Source: DAHUXN01 sp963811805 (lineage in GTDB: Bacteria > Acidobacteriota > Terriglobia > Acidiferrales > UBA7541). From it: DNA of 64,000 bases. The notes under the pieces are model-generated. The model made no database searches, had not been told where the DNA came from, and was given only the letters and a program-made list of their open reading frames with translations. The stretch covers positions 1,984,001 to 2,048,000 of the forward strand of contig CAWESU010000001.1 in NCBI GenBank assembly GCA_963811805.1, in the 5' to 3' direction. A program made the translations under genes and the position numbers. Shown here piece after piece: positions 25,881-33,447 of the stretch (its first letter is position 1; the number at the start of each line of letters is the position of its first letter).

Positions 25881-27092
25881 ATGAGTTCATTTTGGAAGAA
25901 AACAGTCATCGTCCTTTCGGTGTTGGTTTTTGCCTATGTCGCCGTTGGCTATGTGAAAGGCAAGACCAGCGACAAGTCCTACGCTTCGCTTACGGTCTAT
26001 AGCGAGGTTCTCCAGTACATTCAGGACGATTACGTAGACAATCCCGACATTCACACGGTCACTTCTGGCGCCCTGCATGGGCTCTTGGATTCGCTCGATC
26101 CCCAATCCGCCTATTTGAGCCCACTTGAGTATGCCGATTACGAAAGGAAAATCGACGACAAGACGCGAGGCCAGGTTGGCGCCTCTCTTTCCAAACGATA
26201 TGGCTACGTCGTTGTTGTTTCTGTGTTGCCCGATAGCCCCGCGCAAAAAGCCGGCCTCCTTGATGGAGATTTGCTGGAATCTATTGCTGGCTTTTCCACT
26301 ACACAGATGTCCATCGGTCAGGCGCAAGTTTTGCTGACGGGCGATCCCGGCCAGACCGTCAAGTGCGAAGTGATCCGCCGCGGCAAACAGGAACCATTTG
26401 ACGTCACCATGACCTACGCCAAGCTCCAGGCTCCGCACCTGCTGCAAGAGCAAATGCAGGACGGCATCGCGTACTTGCGCGTCGCCGCTTTCGACTCGGA
26501 CACAACACGCGAGATTCGCGACAAGCTTCTTCAACTCCAGCATCAGGGTGCGAAAAAGCTTATTCTGGATTTGCGCGACTCGGCTTCAGGCCCCGAAAGT
26601 GAAGGCATTGACACCGCGCAGTTGTTCCTTTCCTCCGGCACAATTGCCACGCTGCAGGGCCAGACCATGGCCACGCAGACATTCTCAGCCGATCCATCGA
26701 AAATGGTTTGGAAAGAACCGATGACGGTTTTGATTTCGAGCGGAACAGCCGGCCCCGCGGAAATTCTTGCCGCGGCCATAGGAGATAATCATCGCGGCGA
26801 CACCGTGGGCGAAACCACCTTCGGCACCGCCTCGCAGCAGAAAGTAATTCCGCTCGATGACGGCGCGGCCTTAATTCTGACCGTCGCGAACTATTTCACT
26901 CCCGGCGGCAAGTCCATTCCCAAAGAGGGTGTCGCACCTACGGTGGAAGTGAATCCACAAACCATCAGCGACGTCGCGCAATTGAATCAGGATCAGCTTG
27001 CTCCGCCGGCGCCGGGCCAGTTACCTTCTGCGGATGACCCGGTCGTGAAGAAGGCCATCGAAATCCTGCAAGGCGGACAGAAAGCTGCCTAG
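25881..27092 (+). CDS. S41 (CtpA-like) protease homologue lacking the catalytic Ser and Lys
   Basis: 403 residues. An N-terminal membrane anchor (VIVLSVLVFAYVAVGYV), a PDZ domain (about 95-180) and an S41 core are present, the layout of C-terminal processing proteases of the periplasm. The nucleophile region, usually SASASEI, reads SGTAGPAEI, which puts Gly at 291. The Lys region, usually TFGKGxVQ, reads TFGTASQQ, with Thr at 316. The 25-residue spacing matches the Ser-Lys spacing of the family, so both catalytic residues appear lost while the fold is kept. It may be a pseudoprotease acting through its PDZ domain. It lies 8 bases before the YibQ-like gene, a common pairing. Confidence 0.88.
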   Translation: MSSFWKKTVIVLSVLVFAYVAVGYVKGKTSDKSYASLTVYSEVLQYIQDDYVDNPDIHTVTSGALHGLLDSLDPQSAYLSPLEYADYERKIDDKTRGQVGASLSKRYGYVVVVSVLPDSPAQKAGLLDGDLLESIAGFSTTQMSIGQAQVLLTGDPGQTVKCEVIRRGKQEPFDVTMTYAKLQAPHLLQEQMQDGIAYLRVAAFDSDTTREIRDKLLQLQHQGAKKLILDLRDSASGPESEGIDTAQLFLSSGTIATLQGQTMATQTFSADPSKMVWKEPMTVLISSGTAGPAEILAAAIGDNHRGDTVGETTFGTASQQKVIPLDDGAALILTVANYFTPGGKSIPKEGVAPTVEVNPQTISDVAQLNQDQLAPPAPGQLPSADDPVVKKAIEILQGGQKAA

Positions 27093-27099
27093 ATCGCAC

Positions 27100-28203
27100 G
27101 TGGCTCCTGCGCGGCCACGGGGGAAAAGTCTTCTACATCGTCCCGCCGCCGGCCTGCTCGTTCTGTTCCTCGCCGCGTCCTTCATCGCTGGCTGCCGGAA
27201 AGCGCCTCCGAGTGAAGCTCAAATACGCGCTATAACTCGCGATCTCGTTGCTGCCGCGCAGTCGGCCGCTGGACCTAACGTGCAAATTTCGATTCGACCC
27301 GAGATGGGCCGATTCGGCAATGGCAAGTCTTACCTTGTAGCCGATGACATCTTCATCGACCTTCCCGACGCCAGCCACGGCTCAACCATCGAACAGGCTC
27401 TTGATCGTGCCGCCGCGCACCATCGCCTGGTCCGCGCTTCGCGACCGGGCACGCCCAGCAGCATCCATTTCGATTATTTGCTCGATGGCAAACGCACTCA
27501 GTCCGTCCACATTGTCGCCGGTGGCGCCTCAGAGCGCGCATCTGGTCTCCCGCGACTCGCCATCATCATCGACGACATTGGCAGCGACCAAGCCGCCGCC
27601 GAGGCGCTGCTCAAAATGCCTTATCCTCTGACGCTATCTGTGCTACCCAGTCAGGCGCACTCCACCGAGATCGCCGACGAGACTTACCGCCGTGGCGACG
27701 AGGTCATGCTTCATCTGCCGATGGAATTTCAGGGCACGGCGGCCAAAGCCGAGCCTGTCGAATTGCGCGCGGGCATGTCCGTTGGCGAAGTCCATGGCTT
27801 GCTCGATCAGATGCTCGCCCAGGTCCCTCACGCCGTGGGCGTCAACAACCATGAGGGCTCGCTCGCCACCGCGCAGCCGCAACTGATGGCCGAACTTATG
27901 GAAGACTTGCGCGGCAGGAAGCTCTTTTTCATCGACAGCCGCACTACTGTGGCCACCGTTGCTTACAGCGCCGCGGAGCAGGCTGGCGTTCCCGCTGCAT
28001 CACGCAAGGTTTTTCTCGACGACGTCGAAACGCGCGAAGCCATTCTCCGCCAGCTTGATCTTGCGGCCCGCGATGCCGCAGCGGAGGGCTCTGCCATCGC
28101 CATCGGCCATCCTCATCCCGTGACCATTGCAGCTCTCACCGAAGGCCTGCCTGGGATCAAATCTCGCGTCCGCATCGTCTTCGCTTCTGCCCTCGTCCAC
28201 TAG
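27100..28203 (+). CDS. YibQ-like divergent polysaccharide deacetylase, exported
   Basis: About 367 residues. An N-terminal segment with LAASFIAGCRK looks like a lipoprotein signal. The C-terminal 230 residues are the divergent deacetylase domain: LAIIIDDIGSDQAAAEALL, LTLSVLPS, EVMLHLPMEF, GVNNHEGSLAT, FFIDSRTT and AIAIGHPHPVTIAAL carry the Asp and His residues of the metal site. The family commonly accompanies ctp genes and is thought to act on cell-wall glycans, but no substrate is proven that I know of. The start is GTG at 27100 with no clear Shine-Dalgarno sequence. Confidence 0.83.
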   Translation: MAPARPRGKSLLHRPAAGLLVLFLAASFIAGCRKAPPSEAQIRAITRDLVAAAQSAAGPNVQISIRPEMGRFGNGKSYLVADDIFIDLPDASHGSTIEQALDRAAAHHRLVRASRPGTPSSIHFDYLLDGKRTQSVHIVAGGASERASGLPRLAIIIDDIGSDQAAAEALLKMPYPLTLSVLPSQAHSTEIADETYRRGDEVMLHLPMEFQGTAAKAEPVELRAGMSVGEVHGLLDQMLAQVPHAVGVNNHEGSLATAQPQLMAELMEDLRGRKLFFIDSRTTVATVAYSAAEQAGVPAASRKVFLDDVETREAILRQLDLAARDAAAEGSAIAIGHPHPVTIAALTEGLPGIKSRVRIVFASALVH

Positions 28204-28274
28204 AAACTCTCCCAGGGCGCACCAACCGCTTGTCGATGCCATCCTTCATAACGCCTCGGTTCGGTTAACAGCGG

Positions 28275-31200
28275 CTATTGCGGGCCGTTTGACGAGTGGT
28301 GGTAGTGGAACAGATAGCTGGCGGGCGGAGCGCCAGAGACGGCGCGCGTGTCGTAGAGCAAGAGATATTCGAGATGGCGAAGGTCACCGGGATAGCCAAT
28401 GCCGGGCGGATAGGGATAAGAATGCAGGACGTGAATGGGCAGAGGGGCGACGGTGCCGCCGAACTTCGCGTAGAAATCCATGTCCTTGTCGAAGCCGTCG
28501 GCGTAGAAGAAGTAATCGCGCACCCAGCCGGACGGCAATTTGCGGAGAGAGGAGGGATCGAAATTCAGAGCGACTTGGTCGCCGGAGCCGAAGACGACGT
28601 ATTCTTCGTCGGCGCGGCGGAGAAGCGGAAGAACGTCGCCGTAGCGCGTGTAGTTTCCGGCTTGCTGCGCGTAAGGGCCGGTGGAGCTGACTTGGTCATA
28701 GATGTAACTAAGGTCGGCGGGCGTGGAGCCTTCGACATATTGCGGGTAGCCGCGGAATTGAAGGCGCGCGGCGGCGAGCGGAACTTCGGAGACGCGGTAG
28801 GGAGTGTCGGTGGGAGAATTGTCGATGAGAATGCGATCCCAGTAGATTTTCAGATTGGTGACGATGCGGATGTGGCGCGTACCGGGCGGAAGTTTGCCGG
28901 TGAGGTCGGCAGTCATGGTGCGTTCGAGGCCCGCGGGAAAGCCCATGTCGTTGACGACGCGGTGCCAGTGGCCGGAGGAGTCCTGGGCTTCGACATAGGG
29001 CGAGATGGGCTTCAGGCCGGCTTGCCAGGCGGCGTAGAGCGAGCTGGCGGAAAAATAATCGGTGAAGCCGTCGAGCACCAGCCACAGCGGATCGCGCGTA
29101 TTCCACGCGCCGAGATCGAGCTCAAGCCAGTGAAGTTTCGCGAAACCGTCGTAGGGCAAAGCGGTGAAACCCTTCACGAAGTGATGGTCGGTTTTCAGGA
29201 GCAGCGGCAGGACGTCGTGTCCTTGCGAATCCCACGCGCCGAGAGGCGGATGCGCGCCGCGCGCGGCGATCACATGAAAGGCAGGGAACGGCGGGTACAT
29301 GGCGAAGTGGGAGTTGGGGTAGACGGCGACATCGGCGGGATGGTCGATTGCGAGAAGGCGAACTTGATTCAGATAGTCCAGCTCCTCCATCGGCTCGAGA
29401 AGGCGAAAGCTGAGCAGGCCGTTTTTCGGCTGAACGGCGGAGCTGTCGACTTTCATGTACTCCTTCGGATTCGAAATGTTGCGCTCGCCGGGAGCAAGCC
29501 AGTGGCCCAAGATGCCGGGGCCGAGCATGTCGGAAATGAATTGGAAGGTGTGGCCATTCCAGGAAAAAAGGAGCGGGCAAGAGCTCCCTTTGCGGTCGAG
29601 CTCGGTGATGGCCTCGGTGGAATCGGTTGGGAGATTGATTTCATCCTGAAGGACGCCGGTGGGCCACAGCATGCGGACGATGTCGGCGTGAGTGGCGCGG
29701 GCGAGGCCGACGGTGAGCGCGGTATCGCTCTGACCGAGATAGCCGGAGGCGGCGGGAACCTCAAATTTTTGCTGGAGCGCGCCGGCGAAGACGGTGATTT
29801 TTGCTCCGATGGCGCTTCGGTTGTCGGCGAGGCCGTGGAGCGCGAGGCGCAGCCAATGGTTGCGATTGCCGCCGACGTTGCGCAGGAGCACGGGCGGACC
29901 GCCGTTTTGCGTGACGAGGAGGCTCGGAGCGCCGTCGCCGAAGAAGTCGGCGGTGACCAGGGAGCGCGGCTGCAGGAGATGAATTTTGTCGAGGCCGACC
30001 TGTTGCGAGACGTCGCGAAAGCCGGACGGGCCTTCGTTGCGGAACAGAGCGATGTGACCAGCGCCGGAGGAATCTTCGCCGACGGCGGCGAGATCGAGCC
30101 ACCCGTCGTTGTCGTAATCGAGAACGGCAAGGCCCCACGCGCGAATCCAATCGAGTTTCGGAAAATTGACGGGAGTGAAGGTTTTGCCGCCGACATTGCG
30201 CCACAAAGAAATTGCGGGCGCAGATGCGTGAGTGAAGGCGAGGTCCATCCAGCCGTCCTTGTCGAAATCGAAAGCGACCGCGCCGACGGCAGGAGAAATG
30301 GCGGAAGTCCAAGGATGGAGAGCGTGGAAGGAGCCCTCGCGAGGATTGAGAAAAACGACAGGTGAAGACGCGAAAGCGGAGACGACGAGATCGACGGCGC
30401 GATCGTTATTGATGTCGCTGGCGGTGGCGCCCCAGCTTGCGGGGTTTCCGAGACCAATTTGCGAGGCGACTTCGGTGAAAGTTCCGTTGCCGTTGTTGCG
30501 CCACATTTCGTTGGGAAGGTTGGAGGACGGTTGGGCGGCGGCGCGAGAGACATAAAGATCGAGGTCGCCGTCGTGGTCGTAATCGACAAAGGTGAGGCCC
30601 AGGGGGCGGCCGTCGACGTGAATTCCCGCTGACGCGGTGACATCGCGAAATTTTCCACCGCCTTCATTGTGAAAGAGCGCAACTCCGCCGTCATCACTGA
30701 TGGCGAGGTCGGGACGGCCGTCGTTGTCGTAATCGCCCACGGTGCAGCCCACGGCGATTCCGGGGATGGCGATGCCGGATTGCGGCGTGACGTCTTGAAA
30801 GCGGCCGTTGCCGAGGTTGCGTAAGAGCGCGGCATGGCCGCTGCCGTCGGCGTTGGCGAGAAAAATGCCGGGGCGGCCGTTGCCGTCAAAATCGTAGACA
30901 CACGCGCCGGAGCCGAAAGAAGCGGTGTCGGGATCCTGGCGCAGAGATGGGTCGAGCGGAGCCGCGTGCGCAGGCAGGCCGGAATCGGCGGTCACGTTCG
31001 CGAAATGGACAGGGCTCGCGGGCGGAACAGGTTCGACGCCGGGCGGAACTTCTTCGACGAGTGAATATTCTCCCTGATCGCCGTAGATCATGCTCATGGG
31101 CGTGCCGAGCTTCTTCTGGGTTTCGTCCTGAAAGCGTGCGAGATATTCGCGGGCGCGAGAGGCGTCACCGGAGCGCTGATAAGCTTGAGCGATGGCGAAG

Positions 31201-31760
31201 GCGGCGGAGGCATGAAAGGGATCGAGCTTCAGGGCGGAATCGAAAGCGGCGATGGCTTTCGGGTATTGGTGAAGCGCCATGTAATCCTGGCCGAGAAAAT
31301 AGTACGAATCGGCATCGTGAGCATCGAGGCCAATGACGCGCTCAAAATTGCGGGCGGAAACATCCGGATGGCCGAGGGAATTTTCGAGCAGGCCGAGGTT
31401 ATACCAGACGCGGGGATTTTTCGGTTCGCGCGCGGCGGCTTCGTTGAGGATGGACTGGGTTTCGGCAAACTGCTGCAGATTCAGGAGGGCGATGGCCTGA
31501 TTCAGGCGCGCAGCGTAGAGATGAGGATCGAGGGCGTAGGCCTTCTGGAATTCCGCGAGGGCTGTTTTCTGCCGCTGGCGATTCATGTAGGCGACGCCGA
31601 GATTGTTGAGCCGGGCGGCTTCGGTCTTGGCGGGCGCGGAGGGAGATTGCGCGGAGGCGCGCGGACGAGTTAGGGAAAAAAACGCGGGCATTAGGATGGC
31701 GATGGAGACGAAAGCGAGCCACAGCGAATTGCGCAGAGGCGGAGCTTCAGTTTTTCGCAT
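28275..31760 (-). CDS. Exported TPR plus FG-GAP/CRTAC1 protein, third gene of the cytochrome operon
   Basis: About 1161 residues. A signal segment (LWLAFVSIAILMPAFFSL) is followed by about five TPR units (residues 45-215), FG-GAP/VCBS repeats with calcium-type DxDxDG loops such as DYDNDGWLDL, an ASPIC/UnbV-like segment, and a 450-residue C-terminal region starting CPLLFSWNGHTFQFISD. FG-GAP blades form beta-propellers that bind partners or glycans; the C-terminal region is unassigned. The ATG at 31760 overlaps the upstream stop by 14 bases. An N-terminal longer start at 31778 is possible. Confidence 0.82.
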   Translation of the reverse strand: MRKTEAPPLRNSLWLAFVSIAILMPAFFSLTRPRASAQSPSAPAKTEAARLNNLGVAYMNRQRQKTALAEFQKAYALDPHLYAARLNQAIALLNLQQFAETQSILNEAAAREPKNPRVWYNLGLLENSLGHPDVSARNFERVIGLDAHDADSYYFLGQDYMALHQYPKAIAAFDSALKLDPFHASAAFAIAQAYQRSGDASRAREYLARFQDETQKKLGTPMSMIYGDQGEYSLVEEVPPGVEPVPPASPVHFANVTADSGLPAHAAPLDPSLRQDPDTASFGSGACVYDFDGNGRPGIFLANADGSGHAALLRNLGNGRFQDVTPQSGIAIPGIAVGCTVGDYDNDGRPDLAISDDGGVALFHNEGGGKFRDVTASAGIHVDGRPLGLTFVDYDHDGDLDLYVSRAAAQPSSNLPNEMWRNNGNGTFTEVASQIGLGNPASWGATASDINNDRAVDLVVSAFASSPVVFLNPREGSFHALHPWTSAISPAVGAVAFDFDKDGWMDLAFTHASAPAISLWRNVGGKTFTPVNFPKLDWIRAWGLAVLDYDNDGWLDLAAVGEDSSGAGHIALFRNEGPSGFRDVSQQVGLDKIHLLQPRSLVTADFFGDGAPSLLVTQNGGPPVLLRNVGGNRNHWLRLALHGLADNRSAIGAKITVFAGALQQKFEVPAASGYLGQSDTALTVGLARATHADIVRMLWPTGVLQDEINLPTDSTEAITELDRKGSSCPLLFSWNGHTFQFISDMLGPGILGHWLAPGERNISNPKEYMKVDSSAVQPKNGLLSFRLLEPMEELDYLNQVRLLAIDHPADVAVYPNSHFAMYPPFPAFHVIAARGAHPPLGAWDSQGHDVLPLLLKTDHHFVKGFTALPYDGFAKLHWLELDLGAWNTRDPLWLVLDGFTDYFSASSLYAAWQAGLKPISPYVEAQDSSGHWHRVVNDMGFPAGLERTMTADLTGKLPPGTRHIRIVTNLKIYWDRILIDNSPTDTPYRVSEVPLAAARLQFRGYPQYVEGSTPADLSYIYDQVSSTGPYAQQAGNYTRYGDVLPLLRRADEEYVVFGSGDQVALNFDPSSLRKLPSGWVRDYFFYADGFDKDMDFYAKFGGTVAPLPIHVLHSYPYPPGIGYPGDLRHLEYLLLYDTRAVSGAPPASYLFHYHHSSNGPQ

Positions 31761-33447
31761 AGGCTTTGGCCGCGACAATTCCGGTTCCTTCCTTTACGGT
31801 GATTGTCTGGCCGGCGGAAACATTCGCTAGATGATCGACCTGGCCGCTGGGCCAACGAATTTCCACTTTGTCGGCACGGATATTCTGGCCGAGACCGAAA
31901 GTCAAAACAAGCTCGCTTGAAGAGAGGTAGCTCGAGCCGCTGGTCAGCATTTTGTCCTGAGTCATGCCGCTGGAAGTGACACGCACGACGGAATCGAGTC
32001 CATCGCGATTGGATTTGACGCCCATCAACTTGATGCGCAAGCTGCGATTTGCGCCGCCCTGATTGCGGAAAAGGACCGCTGGCCCGGAGTTGGTGGAAAT
32101 CAGAATGTCGAGCTTGCCGTCGTTGAAGACATCGGCGTAGGCGGCGCCCCGGGCGACGCGCGGAATGCTGAAGGAGGCGCCCATCTTCGCGGTGACGTCG
32201 GCGAAAGTGCCACCGCCGAGATTTCGGAAGAGGAGCGGCGCTTCGGCATAGTGAACCGGGCGCTGGACGACCTGAATGTCACGTTGAATGTGGCCATTGG
32301 CGACGAAAACATCGGGCCAACCGTCGTTGTCGTAGTCGAAGAAAAAGCAGCCGAAGCCGAGAGTGAGCAGACTGGAATGTCCAATCTCGGAGTGAGGAGC
32401 TTCGTCGACGAAGAGGCCGTTACCTTCATTGTGATAGAGAGCGACCATCTGCTCGGAAAAATTGGAAACGAGAATGCTGGAGTAGCCAGAGTGGTCGTAA
32501 TCGGAAGCGGCGACACCCATGCCAGCGCGCGCGACACCGTCTTCACTGAAGCCGACGCCAGACATCACGGCCCTCTCGGTGAAAGTTCCGTTGTGACTGT
32601 TGATGTAGAGCTTGTTGGGTTCGGTGTCGTTGCTGACAAAAATATCCGGCCAGCCATCGTTGGTGGCGTCCAAAACGGTGATGCCGAGGCTTTTCGAGGT
32701 GGGATCGTAAAGGCCGGCTTGTTTGGTGACGTCAGTGAAAGTGCCGTTGCCATTGTTGTGCCAAAGGCGCAAGGAAGCGCCTTTGTAAGATTGCGGGGTG
32801 CAATATGATTTGGTGCGTCCGTCGAGAGTGCAGTAGATGTCAGTTTGTGGCGACCACTGAACGTAATTGGCGACGAGAAGGTCCAAACGGCCATCGCGGT
32901 CATAGTCAATCCAGGCAGCGCTGGTGCTGAATTCCTCGGGGCCCCAGAGACCGGCCTGCTTGGTGACATCGGTAAAAGTGCCGTTGCAGTTGTTGCGGAA
33001 GAGGTGGTTTTGGCCAAGAGCGGTGACGAAAATGTCGTCGCAGCCGTCGTTGTTGTAATCGCCGACGGCGACGCCGAGGCCGTACATTTCGACATCGAGG
33101 CCCGCCTGTCGCGTGGTGTCGGTGAAAGTGCCGTTGCGATTGTTGCGGTAAAGAGCCATGTACGTGCGGCGCGCGCCGTGGCCGGGCCAATCTTTTCCGT
33201 TGATGAGGAGGATGTCGGGCCAGCCGTCGTTGTAGTCGATGAAGGCGACGCCGGAGCCCAACGCCTCGGGCAGCCACATTTTTCCGAAGCCGCCATTGTT
33301 GTGAATGAAATGAATGCCCGCCTGTCGCGTTATGTCTTCAAAGCGGATTTGCGAAATCGCAGGGCCTTCGGCGAAAAGGTTGGCGAACGAAGAAAGAAGA
33401 ATGACGATGGCCGAAGCGAGGCAGAGTTTGCGACCGAGAGCGCCCAT
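31747..33447 (-). CDS. Exported CRTAC1-family protein (FG-GAP repeats plus ASPIC/UnbV)
   Basis: 566 residues. The signal peptide (LCLASAIVILLSSFANLFA) precedes a seven-blade-like series of FG-GAP repeats, each with a DYDNDGWPDIFV-type loop followed by NNGNGTFTDVTKQAGL. The C-terminal ASPIC/UnbV domain has RIKLMGVKSNRDGLDSVVRV and VEIRWPSGQVDHLANV. The ATG overlaps the stop of the cytochrome gene (TGATG), so the two are translationally coupled. The biochemical role of bacterial CRTAC1 proteins is not established; the propeller and calcium loops suggest extracellular binding. Confidence 0.87.
   Translation of the reverse strand: MGALGRKLCLASAIVILLSSFANLFAEGPAISQIRFEDITRQAGIHFIHNNGGFGKMWLPEALGSGVAFIDYNDGWPDILLINGKDWPGHGARRTYMALYRNNRNGTFTDTTRQAGLDVEMYGLGVAVGDYNNDGCDDIFVTALGQNHLFRNNCNGTFTDVTKQAGLWGPEEFSTSAAWIDYDRDGRLDLLVANYVQWSPQTDIYCTLDGRTKSYCTPQSYKGASLRLWHNNGNGTFTDVTKQAGLYDPTSKSLGITVLDATNDGWPDIFVSNDTEPNKLYINSHNGTFTERAVMSGVGFSEDGVARAGMGVAASDYDHSGYSSILVSNFSEQMVALYHNEGNGLFVDEAPHSEIGHSSLLTLGFGCFFFDYDNDGWPDVFVANGHIQRDIQVVQRPVHYAEAPLLFRNLGGGTFADVTAKMGASFSIPRVARGAAYADVFNDGKLDILISTNSGPAVLFRNQGGANRSLRIKLMGVKSNRDGLDSVVRVTSSGMTQDKMLTSGSSYLSSSELVLTFGLGQNIRADKVEIRWPSGQVDHLANVSAGQTITVKEGTGIVAAKAYAKN

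Noticed and set aside
28296..30365. 689-codon plus-strand open frame antisense to the TPR-CRTAC1 gene
   Set aside because: The opposite strand encodes clear TPR and FG-GAP repeats. The antisense product is Gly/Ala/Glu-rich with no domain, a typical shadow of GC-rich repeats.
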